Shown: positions 48,879 through 57,795 of the stretch, piece after piece
Layout of the letters: each line of letters starts with the position of its first letter
Numbering within the stretch: the first letter of the stretch is position 1
Source of the DNA: Pseudomonas graminis
GTDB lineage: Bacteria; Pseudomonadota; Gammaproteobacteria; Pseudomonadales; Pseudomonadaceae
Direction of reading: 5' to 3'
Assembly: GCF_001705435.1 (NCBI RefSeq)
Contig: NZ_MDEN01000069.1
Location: forward strand, 248,001-312,000
Length of the DNA: 64,000 nt
The notes under the pieces: model-generated
The model's database searches: none
The model's input: the letters and a program-made list of their open reading frames with translations, nothing else
What the model was told of the DNA's origin: nothing
Position numbers and translations under genes: made by a program

Positions 48879-51800
48879 TCAGCGACCAGCAGTCGTGTCG
48901 GCAACCCCATGGCTATTGCCGTCGGGCTGCGCATCATCCCGCCGCGCCAGCAGCGTATACACGCACGGCAGCACAAACAGCGTGAACAACGTCCCCACCG
49001 ACATGCCCGTGGCAATCACCAGCCCGATATCGAACCGGCTGACCGCGCCCGCACCCGTCGCGAGAATCAGCGGCACCATGCCGAACACCATCGCTGCGGT
49101 GGTCATCAAGACGGGACGCAAGCGTATCGCCGCCGCTTCCTCCACCGCTTCGCGGGCGGTCAGGCCTTTGTCCCGGCGTAGCTGGTTGGCGAATTCGACG
49201 ATCAGAATGCCGTGCTTGCTGATCAGCCCGATCAACGTGACCAGACCCACCTGGGTGTAGATGTTCAGCGACGAGATGCCGAGGAACAGCGGGATCAATG
49301 CGCCGCAGATCGACAGCGGCACCGTCACCAGAATCACCAGCGGATCGCGGAAGCTCTCGAACTGCGCGGCGAGCACCAGAAAGATGATCGCCAGGGCCAG
49401 GCCGAACGTCACCCACAGCGCATTGCCTTCCTGCACGTACTGACGGGAGGCGCCAGCGTAGTCGTAGGCAAAACCCGGTGGCGATTCTTCGATCGCGATC
49501 TGTCTCACCAACTCAATCGCCTCCGCCTGACTCACCAGGGGGAAGCCGGAGATGATCGCCGAGTTGAGCTGCTGGAACTGATTGAGCTGTCGGGGCCTTG
49601 CCCGGTCGCTGACGGTAATCAGCGTCGACAACGGCAGCATCTTGCCGTCGGCGTTCTTGACGTAGTAATTCGAGAGCCACGCCGGGTTGTCGCGGTAGGC
49701 GCGCTCGACCTGGGCGATGACCTTGTAGCTGCGCCCGTCGATGGTGAAACGGTTGATTTCCGCCTCGCCGAGCAGCGTCGCCAGACTGCCGCCCAGGTCC
49801 TGCATCGACACGCCCATCTGGGCGGCCTTGGCGCGGTCGATGTCGACCACCACTTCCGGCTTGTCAAACGCCAGGTCAACGTCCAGAAACGCGAATTTGC
49901 CCGAATCGGCGGCGCGTTTCTTGATGCGATCCGTCACCTCCAGCAGCGCGGCATAGTCGCCCGGTGTATTGATCACGAATTGAAACGGCAACCCTTCACC
50001 GGTGCCGGGCAACGACGGCAGGTTGAAGCCGAAAACCTGCAGCCCGGTGATGCCGTTGAGCTTGGCCTGCACTTCTGGCAGCAGCTCCATTTGCGTGCGG
50101 CTGCGCTCATCCCACGGCTTGAGCAGGAACCCGCCGACGCCGGTTTGCACGCCATTGAAACCGTTGATCTGGAACGAGGAGTAGTACTCCGGGAACGCTT
50201 TGAAAATGCTGATGAACTGATCGGTGTAGGTGTTCATGTAATCGAGGTTGGTCGGCTGCGGTGCCGTCGCCATCATGAAGATGATGCCCTGGTCCTCGTC
50301 CGGCGCCAGTTGCGATTGGCTGAGCTTGAGAAACACCGGAATCAGGCACAGCACCAGCACCGCAAACACGATCACCACCGGACGCGTATTCAGCGTGCCA
50401 TGGAGGACGCGCTGGTAACGGCCTTTCAGGCTCTCGAAGGCGTGATCGAGCTTGTGCGCCAGGCCGCTGGGGTTCTCTTCCCGGCGCAGGAGCACGGCGC
50501 ACATCATCGGTGACAGGGTCAGCGCGACGATCCCGGAAATCACCACCGCGCCGGCCAGCGTCAGGGCGAACTCCTTGAACAGCGCGCCGGTCAGTCCCTC
50601 CAGAAAACCGATGGGTGCATACACTGCGGCCAGGGTGATGGTCATCGACACCACCGGCATGGCGATCTCGCGAGCGCCCTCGATGGCTGCATCGAACGGC
50701 GTCTTGCCTTCCTCGATGTGCCGGTGAATGTTCTCCACCACCACGATGGCGTCGTCCACCACCAGCCCGATGGCCAGCACCATCGCCAACAGCGTCAGCA
50801 AATTGATCGAATAGCCCATCAACTGCATGAAGAACAGCACCCCGATCATCGACAGCGGGATGGTGATCACCGGGATCAGCACCGAACGCAGGGCGCCCAA
50901 AAACAGGAACACCACGACGATGACGATGAGTACCGCTTCGATCAGGGTCTTCACGACTTCATGGATCGAGGCTTGAATGAACAGCGTAGCGTCGTAGGCG
51001 ATGGACGCTTTGAGGCTCGGCGGTAACTGGGCTTCCAGCTCCGGGAGGATGCGCCGCACTTCCTTGATCACATCCAGCGGGTTCGAGCTGGGCGTGCCCT
51101 TGATGCCGATGTACACCGACGGTGTGCCGTCGAACGAGCTGACCGTGTCGTAGTTTTCCGCGCCCATTTCCACCCGCGCCACATCGCCCAGTAGCACGCG
51201 GCTGTCGCCCACGGTCTTGAGCGGGATGGCCGCAAAGGTCTCGGGGGATTTCAGGTCGGTGCTGGCGTTGACGCTGGTGACCACGTACTCGCCCTTTACC
51301 TCGCCCGCAGCGGACAGGAAGTTGTACTTGCGCACCGCCTCGGTGACGTCGCCGGCGGTGAGGCCGAAACCGGCGAGCTTCACTGGGTCGAGCCACAGGC
51401 GCATGGCGAAGACCTGATTGCCCAGGATCTCGGCTTCAGCCATGCCCGGCAGCGTCGCCAGCTTCGGCTGGATGACCCGGGACAGGTAATCGGTGATCTG
51501 CGGATTGCTCAGTTCGGCGCTGTAAAAGCTGATGTACATCAGCGCCGAGGCGTCGGCGGCTTCCTTGCTCAGCACCGGATCTTCCGCGTCCTGGGGCAGC
51601 TTGTTCTTGACCTCGTTGGCCTTGGCCAGCAGCTCGGTGTAGAGGCGGTCGCTATTGGAGCCGATGCGTGCATAGATGGAAATGACCGAGAAGTTCTGCC
51701 GGCTGACCGAGGTCATGTAGTCGATGCCTTCGGCGCTCGCCAGACTCTGCTGCAGCGGCTGAGTGATATAGCCCTGAATGGTTTCGGCGTTGGCGCCGGG

Positions 51801-51953
51801 GTAGGCCGTGGTCACGGTGATCAGCGCGTTCTCCATCTGCGGGTACTGGCGGATGGTCAGCTTGCTGAACGCCTGAAAACCCAGCAGCACGATCAACAGG
51901 CTGATCACGCTGGCGAGCACCGGGCGACGGATGAACGGGTCTGTAAAGGCCAT
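48879..51953 (-). CDS. mexW: RND multidrug efflux permease (MexW-like)
   Basis: 1024-residue inner-membrane proton-driven pump of the HAE1 RND family with 12 membrane helices and two large periplasmic loops. Proton-relay block VLAIGLVVDDAIVVVENIHRHIEEG (TM4), the N-terminal AFTDPFIRRPVLASVISLLIVLLG, and the C-terminal TM block LISKHGILIVEFANQLR are present. Named MexW from gene order (next to the inaA-colRS homologues, as PA4375 in P. aeruginosa). No outer-membrane channel gene is adjacent, so a shared one such as OprM/OprN is likely used. Confidence 0.88.
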   Translation of the reverse strand: MAFTDPFIRRPVLASVISLLIVLLGFQAFSKLTIRQYPQMENALITVTTAYPGANAETIQGYITQPLQQSLASAEGIDYMTSVSRQNFSVISIYARIGSNSDRLYTELLAKANEVKNKLPQDAEDPVLSKEAADASALMYISFYSAELSNPQITDYLSRVIQPKLATLPGMAEAEILGNQVFAMRLWLDPVKLAGFGLTAGDVTEAVRKYNFLSAAGEVKGEYVVTSVNASTDLKSPETFAAIPLKTVGDSRVLLGDVARVEMGAENYDTVSSFDGTPSVYIGIKGTPSSNPLDVIKEVRRILPELEAQLPPSLKASIAYDATLFIQASIHEVVKTLIEAVLIVIVVVFLFLGALRSVLIPVITIPLSMIGVLFFMQLMGYSINLLTLLAMVLAIGLVVDDAIVVVENIHRHIEEGKTPFDAAIEGAREIAMPVVSMTITLAAVYAPIGFLEGLTGALFKEFALTLAGAVVISGIVALTLSPMMCAVLLRREENPSGLAHKLDHAFESLKGRYQRVLHGTLNTRPVVIVFAVLVLCLIPVFLKLSQSQLAPDEDQGIIFMMATAPQPTNLDYMNTYTDQFISIFKAFPEYYSSFQINGFNGVQTGVGGFLLKPWDERSRTQMELLPEVQAKLNGITGLQVFGFNLPSLPGTGEGLPFQFVINTPGDYAALLEVTDRIKKRAADSGKFAFLDVDLAFDKPEVVVDIDRAKAAQMGVSMQDLGGSLATLLGEAEINRFTIDGRSYKVIAQVERAYRDNPAWLSNYYVKNADGKMLPLSTLITVSDRARPRQLNQFQQLNSAIISGFPLVSQAEAIELVRQIAIEESPPGFAYDYAGASRQYVQEGNALWVTFGLALAIIFLVLAAQFESFRDPLVILVTVPLSICGALIPLFLGISSLNIYTQVGLVTLIGLISKHGILIVEFANQLRRDKGLTAREAVEEAAAIRLRPVLMTTAAMVFGMVPLILATGAGAVSRFDIGLVIATGMSVGTLFTLFVLPCVYTLLARRDDAQPDGNSHGVADTTAGR

Positions 51954-51967
51954 GATCGATTCCTTGA

Positions 51968-53134
51968 TCAGTCAGCTTTGGGCTGGCTGTTCTGCGCCGC
52001 CGGGGTGGCGTCAGACGGTGTTGCCGGGTCGGCCACGATGGCGACGGCAGCGCCGTTATCCAGTTTGAGCTGACCGCCGGTGACCACGTGCTCTCCGGCT
52101 TTCAATCCTTTGCTGATAATCACCAGCCCGCCCCGACGCTCGCCGGTTTCAACAAAGCGCCGCTCGACCATGAGCTGAGGCTCGCCCTTGCTGTTGTTTT
52201 CCGGCTGGCCGTCGGCGGTCTTTTTCGGCACGACGACGTAGACCGAGTTGCCGTACAGCGTGTAGGTGATCGTGCTTTCCGGCAGCACCAGTTGCGGCGT
52301 GTCCTGCCCGAGCAGCACTTGCAGGCTGGTGAACATGCCAGGCAATAGTTGGCTGTCGGGGTTGGGCAGCGTGGCGCGAATCAGCACATTGCGGGTGGTG
52401 CCTTCGACCTTGGGGTTGATGGCGCTGATGCGCGCAGTGAAGACGCGTTCGGGGTAGGCCGCGACGCTCACCTGTACTTCTTGGCCAAGGGCCAGTTTCG
52501 GGAGCATTTGCTCCGGCACGAAAAAGTCCGCGTACAGGCTGGTCAGGTCTTGAAGGGTGGCGATCACCGTGCCGCTGGCCAGGTAGTCGCCCACGTCAAC
52601 CTGACGAATGCCGATGGTGCCGCTGAAGGGCGCGAGGATGCGCTTCTTCGCCAGGGAGGCGTTCAGTTGTGCGACGGTGGCGGCGGCCTTTTTCTGGGTG
52701 GCCGCAAGCTTGTCGAAGTCGCCACGGGAAATGGCGGATTCGCCCACCAGTTTACTGCCGCGGCCGTACTCCACCTGTGCCAGACCGAGGTCCGCTTCGG
52801 CGGTCCCAAGCAGGGCCTTTTCCACATCGCTGTCGAGTTGCAGGAGCGGCTGACCGACCTTGACCTTCTGGCCGGATTCGAACTGCACGGCCTTGACCGT
52901 GCCCGCGATTTCCAGCGACAGGTCCACGCCCTGGAAGGCCTTGAGCGTGCCGATGGCCGGCAGGCGATTCTGCCACGGGCGCTCGGCAACAACCGCTACC
53001 GCGACGTTGATCGGCGGCTTCGGCGCCGTGAATTGCTGGATCTGCTGATAGACCGAAAACGCCTTATACCCGCCCAAGGCCAGCACCACGATCAGGACAA
53101 TGCCCAACATGATCAACATGCGGCGACGCAACAT
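51968..53134 (-). CDS. mexV: RND efflux periplasmic adaptor (MexV-like)
   Basis: 388-residue membrane-fusion protein that links the RND pump to the outer-membrane channel. N-terminal anchor helix at about 7-26 (LIMLGIVLIVVLALGGYKAF), barrel-sandwich/lipoyl half motifs GTLKAFQGVDLSLEIAGTVKAVQFESGQKVKVGQPLLQLD and APFSGTIGIRQVDVGDYLASG, and a beta-barrel domain. The alpha-hairpin is short (about 100-150). There is no lipobox. It is 14 bases before mexW, one operon. Confidence 0.88.
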   Translation of the reverse strand: MLRRRMLIMLGIVLIVVLALGGYKAFSVYQQIQQFTAPKPPINVAVAVVAERPWQNRLPAIGTLKAFQGVDLSLEIAGTVKAVQFESGQKVKVGQPLLQLDSDVEKALLGTAEADLGLAQVEYGRGSKLVGESAISRGDFDKLAATQKKAAATVAQLNASLAKKRILAPFSGTIGIRQVDVGDYLASGTVIATLQDLTSLYADFFVPEQMLPKLALGQEVQVSVAAYPERVFTARISAINPKVEGTTRNVLIRATLPNPDSQLLPGMFTSLQVLLGQDTPQLVLPESTITYTLYGNSVYVVVPKKTADGQPENNSKGEPQLMVERRFVETGERRGGLVIISKGLKAGEHVVTGGQLKLDNGAAVAIVADPATPSDATPAAQNSQPKAD

Positions 53135-53229
53135 ATTCCACTTCCTTGGAAAACCGACGAATCAGGCGAGCACGTTAGTCGTGTCGGGGTTTAGTTGCCA
53201 GTGGCATTGAGCAGGACTTCCGTTCCCGA

Positions 53230-54327
53230 TCAAACCAAATGCAGATGGTTGTCCCACAACCCCGCCGGCAGCTCCAGCGGCTTGGCGACCAGCACCGTCT
53301 CGCGGCAGTCATAGAAACGGCAGCGGCCCTGGCCCGAGGTTACGACGAAGCCGTCCGCCACCGCACCCACCCCGGCGCAGTCGGGCAGTGGTGCGTCGAG
53401 CTTCAGCGCGCCGCTGTCCAGGTCCCAGATGAAGAAGCGGTTGCCCCTTGGCGCGGTCAGTGCCACCAGCCGCAGATCGTTGTGAATGGCGACGCTGGCG
53501 GTGTAATGGGCCATCGCCTGCAGCTGTTGATCGGCCACCGGAAAGGCCTGAAACGGTTGGCCCGGCCGCTTAATGGCCAGTAGCTCGGCGGACTCGTGGG
53601 AGGGGCCCATGAACTGCTGGCCCGCGACGACGGTGCCGTCGCTGGCAATCGCCATATGGCGCACGCTGTTCATCTGCTGCGCCAAGGTCTCTTTGCTCAG
53701 CAGCGTGCCGTCGCGTTGCATCAATACCAGGCTCGGCTCCATGGCGTCGAGGTTCATTTCGACGCGGCTCTCGGCCTCGGTGCGAATGCCGCCGTTGGCA
53801 ACTGCGAGGGTCTCGCCATCCGGCATCCATGACACTTGGTGAGGGCCTACGCCGTGGGTAGAAATTTCCCCGGTGCGTTGCAGCCGCTCATCCACGAATC
53901 GATACACGCCCAACAGGCCGCGGCCGGGTTGCGTGGTGTCGTTTTCGGTGGCGTACAGCCATTCGCCGTCCTTGTGAATGACCGCGTGGCCGTAGAAGTG
54001 TCGGTGGGGTTGCGAGGTGATGGTTTGCAGCAGGCGACCGTCGCGCAGGTCGATCAGGTAACTTTCGGTCCCTGGCCGGCGTGCGACGAACAGCGCGATC
54101 GGCAAGCTCGGATGATTGATGATGTCGTGACAGCGCTGGGCGACGGCGGTGGCGAAGACTTGCGTGCCGTCGACGCGATAACCCACCGCAAAGTGCTGGC
54201 CGTTGCCGTCGTCCCGGGCGGACAGCAGCAGCGGGCTTTCGCCTTTTTTCGCGAACAGCGTCCAGCCGCCAAACGTGACGGCGCTGAGCAGCAGGCTGCC
54301 CAGACCCAGAGCCTGACGTCGCAACAT
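53230..54327 (-). CDS. DUF1513 beta-propeller protein
   Basis: About 365-residue exported protein with a twin-Arg-like start (MLRRQALGLGSLLLSAVTFGG). The rest consists of WD/NHL-like blades: FYGHAVIHKDGEWLYATEND, GVGPHQVSWMPDGETLAVANGG and MNSVRHMAIASDGTVVAGQQ. DUF1513 proteins occur beside imelysins and di-haem oxidoreductases in pseudomonads; function unknown. I chose ATG 54327, one base after the imelysin stop, over one five codons upstream inside it. Last gene of the operon. Confidence 0.85.
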   Translation of the reverse strand: MLRRQALGLGSLLLSAVTFGGWTLFAKKGESPLLLSARDDGNGQHFAVGYRVDGTQVFATAVAQRCHDIINHPSLPIALFVARRPGTESYLIDLRDGRLLQTITSQPHRHFYGHAVIHKDGEWLYATENDTTQPGRGLLGVYRFVDERLQRTGEISTHGVGPHQVSWMPDGETLAVANGGIRTEAESRVEMNLDAMEPSLVLMQRDGTLLSKETLAQQMNSVRHMAIASDGTVVAGQQFMGPSHESAELLAIKRPGQPFQAFPVADQQLQAMAHYTASVAIHNDLRLVALTAPRGNRFFIWDLDSGALKLDAPLPDCAGVGAVADGFVVTSGQGRCRFYDCRETVLVAKPLELPAGLWDNHLHLV

Positions 54328-54328
54328 A

Positions 54329-55393
54329 TCAGTCACCATCATTGGCGTTGAAGCCCAGTTGGATGCCCAGCGCTTTGGCCAGCTCGCCCTCGTGCAGGCG
54401 ATGAACCACGTTGAGGCTGTCGTAGAAGGCGTTGAGCTGATGGCGGCCTTCTTCGCTGGCCAACAGATCCCCGAGTGGCGGTTTCAGCGCGGCCAGCTGT
54501 CGATTGCTCTCAGCGTAGGCGGCGTCAATCTTGTCGGCCAACGGCTTTTGCTCCTTCGGCAATAGCCCGCGCAACCCCTTGTTGTCGACGCCGGCCCAGA
54601 CGGTCTGCGCACTGGCCAGACTCGCCTGCAAGCTGCTGAGCGAGGCTTTGCTGCGCCAGGCTTCGGCCTGAAACGGTTGCGGTACGCCTTTGGTGCCACG
54701 GCCCAGCGGGGTGCCGAGCTTTTTCTTCAGCGAGTCCAGCGCAGTCACTTGCACGCGCAGCAACTCGGCAATGGCTTCGTGGGAATCGGCGTAACGCTGA
54801 TTGGGAAACTTGCTCAACTGAGCGAGCATGCCGTCGTTGCTGTTCCAACTGCTGAGGATATCTTCGGCCAACGCTTTCTGACGCTCGCCGATGGCCACCA
54901 GCAGTGGGCAGTAGCGGGCTTTCTGCTCGGCATTGGCCATGTCGATGTCAGCGTCGAAGAGGATGTATTCATAGGCCGACAGGCCCTGAACCACCACACT
55001 GGATTTGCCTAGGGCATCGGCGCTGATCTGCGGCTGTGCGGTGACCAGTTGCTCCACCTGACGACCGACGAGGTTCTTTTTGTCCGGCCAGAACTGAATC
55101 TGCCAGGCGCGATTGCCTTCGGCCAGCGGTCCGATCAGCAGCGGTTGCAGCTCGGCCCAGGCTTTTTGTGCGTACAGGAAATCGGCGCGGGCGGTGTCCA
55201 GGTCGGATTTGCCCTGACAGTAGGACAGGGCACTGATCGCCAGTTGCCGGTCGGCATCGACCCAACGGCTGTAGGTCGGCAGGATGACCTGACTGGCAAT
55301 GGCGGCAGACGTCACGGCTTGCGGGTCCGACGGCGCGCACGCGCCCAGTGCCAGTGCGGCAAGGCTGGTGAGCAACAACTTGGGGCGGAACAT
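54329..55393 (-). CDS. Imelysin-family lipoprotein (M75-like, incomplete GxHxxE motif)
   Basis: 354-residue lipoprotein: MFRPKLLLTSLAALALGAC with lipobox Cys19, then an imelysin-like all-helical domain. In imelysins the GxHxxE motif is the signature; here the matching stretch is GLSAYE (137-142), lacking the His, while the Glu remains. So it may bind iron or a partner differently from the larger imelysin at 57796. It lies between the di-haem oxidoreductase and the DUF1513 gene with short gaps (27 and 1 bases). Confidence 0.85.
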   Translation of the reverse strand: MFRPKLLLTSLAALALGACAPSDPQAVTSAAIASQVILPTYSRWVDADRQLAISALSYCQGKSDLDTARADFLYAQKAWAELQPLLIGPLAEGNRAWQIQFWPDKKNLVGRQVEQLVTAQPQISADALGKSSVVVQGLSAYEYILFDADIDMANAEQKARYCPLLVAIGERQKALAEDILSSWNSNDGMLAQLSKFPNQRYADSHEAIAELLRVQVTALDSLKKKLGTPLGRGTKGVPQPFQAEAWRSKASLSSLQASLASAQTVWAGVDNKGLRGLLPKEQKPLADKIDAAYAESNRQLAALKPPLGDLLASEEGRHQLNAFYDSLNVVHRLHEGELAKALGIQLGFNANDGD

Positions 55394-55420
55394 GCCCGAC
55401 TCCTTATCTTCAGAAATACG

Positions 55421-56848
55421 TTAGAGAGAATTCAAGAACACCAGCAGCGCCGCGCGCTGTTCCGCGTCGAAGGCCAGCACCTGACGTTGCGCCGGCAGCG
55501 CCTCGCCGCCGTGCCAGAGCACGGCCTCCATCAGGTTGCGGGCGCGCCCGTCGTGCAGAAACTGCGTGTGGCCGCTGACGGCTTGCGTCAGGCCGATGCC
55601 CCACAACGGCGGGGTGCGCCACTGTTGGCCGCTGGCCTGAAATTCGCTGAGATTGTCGGCCAGGCCTTCGCCCATGTCATGCAGCAGCAGATCGGTGTAA
55701 GGGCGGATGACCTGATTCGCCAGTTCGGGTTCGGCGGCATCGGCGGAGGTAGTGAATTGGGGCGTATGGCACTGCTGGCAACCTGCTTTGAAAAACAGAT
55801 TCTTGCCCGCCAGTACCTGCGGGTCGGCCACGTCTCGCCGGGCCGGAACGCCCAGATTACGGGTGTAGAAAGTGATCAGCCGCAGGATGTTGTCGCTGAC
55901 CTCCGGCTCGCCGTTCGGGCCATTGCCGTTGGGCGCGGCAATGCACGCGGTCTGTGACGGCGTGCAGTCGTCGACCGGCATCAAGGTGGACGTCAGGCCC
56001 ATGTCACCCGCCAGTGCGTGGGCATTCTGCTGTTTGATGCTCGGCTGCGAGGCTTTCCAGCCGAAACGTCCGAGGACGGATTTCTGCTGCGCATCGTCCC
56101 AGACCCAGTTGGGTTTACCGGTGATGCCGGTGCCCTGTTCATCATCCGGGTTGGCGTTGGCCAGAATCGCGGCCTGAGGAATGGCTTCCAGAAGTCCCAG
56201 CCCGATCATCGGCGGCGCAATACGCGCGGACGCTCGCGTCTGCGGGTGCATCGGGCCGTAACCGGGTTGGGTGATCTGCAGGGTAGGGCGGCGCAGATGC
56301 ACCGGGGTGCCATCGCGAAAATGCAGGGTCATCGAATCGTAGTCGACCCGAACCTTGCCTTCAGGCGTCACGCCTGGGATGGCCATGTCCTGGAGTTGTT
56401 TGCCGTACACCGGCTCAGGCGTCAGGCCCAGTTGCTTGATGCGTTCGGCGAATGCCGGCTCATCGGGAATCGACAGGCGCACCAGCATGGAGACAGCGTT
56501 GTCGGCACCAGGCTCGGGCGGGTGTCCGCGACCGTCCTTGATGTGGCAGTTCTGGCAGGCGTTGGTGTTGAACAGCGGACCCAGACCGTCACGGGCGGTG
56601 GTCGTCGAGGGGGCGATCACCCAGGGGTTGCGAAAGAAACTGTTGCCGACGCTGAAGTCCAGTCGCCGGGCAGGCGACAGGTTCGCCGAGGGCAGGGAAA
56701 ACGCGTTGCGGTCGCGCTTGTTGACGGTGGTGGCGCCGCCGGATCGCGACTCCCCTGGCTCGGCTGCGGTGAAACGCGGGGCGTCATCGCACCCACTGAC
56801 GGCCAGCGCCATCAGCAGAAGAAACGAAGGACGTAACCGCGCAGTCAT
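55421..56848 (-). CDS. Di-haem oxidoreductase (DUF1111) lipoprotein
   Basis: 475-residue exported c-type cytochrome-like protein. Signal peptide with lipobox AVSGC (Cys20). Two haem-binding motifs: CQNCH (98-102) and CQQCH (357-361). Family sequence includes the GLGPLFNTNACQNCHIKDGRG block and the LLHDMGEGLAD segment. The family (once called thiol oxidoreductase) often sits with imelysins. Substrate unknown; a role in iron redox is inference. It is upstream of the imelysin lipoprotein in one operon. Confidence 0.88.
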   Translation of the reverse strand: MTARLRPSFLLLMALAVSGCDDAPRFTAAEPGESRSGGATTVNKRDRNAFSLPSANLSPARRLDFSVGNSFFRNPWVIAPSTTTARDGLGPLFNTNACQNCHIKDGRGHPPEPGADNAVSMLVRLSIPDEPAFAERIKQLGLTPEPVYGKQLQDMAIPGVTPEGKVRVDYDSMTLHFRDGTPVHLRRPTLQITQPGYGPMHPQTRASARIAPPMIGLGLLEAIPQAAILANANPDDEQGTGITGKPNWVWDDAQQKSVLGRFGWKASQPSIKQQNAHALAGDMGLTSTLMPVDDCTPSQTACIAAPNGNGPNGEPEVSDNILRLITFYTRNLGVPARRDVADPQVLAGKNLFFKAGCQQCHTPQFTTSADAAEPELANQVIRPYTDLLLHDMGEGLADNLSEFQASGQQWRTPPLWGIGLTQAVSGHTQFLHDGRARNLMEAVLWHGGEALPAQRQVLAFDAEQRAALLVFLNSL

Positions 56849-56987
56849 ACAGGTCCTGCAAAGGGGTGGAAATCGGGGCGAGCAAGCTTACCAGCCCCGT
56901 GTTTTATGAATAAGAGGGATTAGCGTTTGAAGGACCTCTCGTAACGTGTTGTTACCAAATCATCCGCAGGCAACGGGTCGGTAAATC

Positions 56988-57527
56988 TCACGCTCCGGCG
57001 ATCTCCAGGGCCGGGTTTTCCACGAGCAGCTGCATCAGGCGCCGTTCGCCCTCGACCACCTTGAACGACCGATAATCGCCAATGCCGTCGAGCTGCCGTT
57101 CGCGTTCGCGGATCGCCAGCTCCTTGGCCCGCTCGTAGCCGTAATGCTCGACCCTGAACGACTTGGTGACACTGCTGCCGTTGCGCAGCGTGGTCCGCGC
57201 CACCCAATAGGCAATGCCGGTGTAGCAGCGGTAATGCACCCCCGGATAGCCGCTGGTGTTGGTGGCGATGATGCGTTGACGGATGTCGCGGCTGAGCTTG
57301 GGCAGGTGCGCCAGCAGCAACTGGTCACGGCACGCGTCGGCGGCTTGGCGTGCCGGGTCACGGCCCCCGTAGCGGGAGAATGAGAAGAGCCGGTTGAAGG
57401 TCCTGCCATCGCGGTAGATCGTCACCTTCCAGGCACGCGGGCCCTTGACGCCGACCAGCAGGTGGATACCGTAATCGTTGGCTTTGAGCTTACTGACGCG
57501 GCGCCTTTTATTGTTTCTCTTGGGCAC
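56988..57527 (-). CDS. AP2-domain-like DNA-binding protein with two repeats
   Basis: 179-residue basic protein. Residues 89-147 fit an AP2/ERF-type DNA-binding fold (NTSGYPGVHYR, YWVARTTLRNG, SFRVEHYGYERAKELAIRERERQL). Residues 17-70 look like a diverged second copy (YGIHLLVGVKGPRAWKVTIYRDG, then FSRYGGRDPARQAADACRDQ). The N-terminus is very basic (PKRNNKRRRVSKLK). The start is GTG 57527, preceded by GGAGGAGA; the frame is open 74 codons further upstream but without sense. No nuclease domain is attached. It is inserted in the imelysin locus with its own terminator upstream. Function unknown, perhaps regulatory. Confidence 0.8.
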   Translation of the reverse strand: MPKRNNKRRRVSKLKANDYGIHLLVGVKGPRAWKVTIYRDGRTFNRLFSFSRYGGRDPARQAADACRDQLLLAHLPKLSRDIRQRIIATNTSGYPGVHYRCYTGIAYWVARTTLRNGSSVTKSFRVEHYGYERAKELAIRERERQLDGIGDYRSFKVVEGERRLMQLLVENPALEIAGA

Positions 57528-57692
57528 TTTCTGTCTCCTCCTGGATAGGGTGGGGTCAAGGAAGTGCGCATGATCGGCGGCGGGGGAGGCGTGTTCAATC
57601 CGACAAGGAGCGAACAGGAAATGCCCTACAAAGCTTACAGACCGGTCCCCGGATAAGGCCGGTTTTGGTGAGGTTTGGAGCTTCGATTGACG

Positions 57693-57726
57693 AAAAAAAT
57701 GCCGGCCCGTGGTCGGGTCGGCATTT
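57693..57726 (-). terminator. Intrinsic terminator after the imelysin gene (icmP)
   Basis: On the - strand AAATGCCGACCCG, loop, CGGGCCGGCATTTTTTT. Separates the imelysin gene from the AP2-like gene. Confidence 0.8.
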
Positions 57727-57795
57727 GTTTGCAGCTGGACCGGCTTCACTCCGAAAGGCGTGGCCCCACAGGGTTTGAAGCGGACGTGATGGGGA

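Noticed and set aside
57630..57665. Possible further REP copy (ACCGGTCCCCGGATAAGGCCGG)
   Set aside because: Resembles the CCGGCTTTAGCCGG family only loosely; too degenerate to call.
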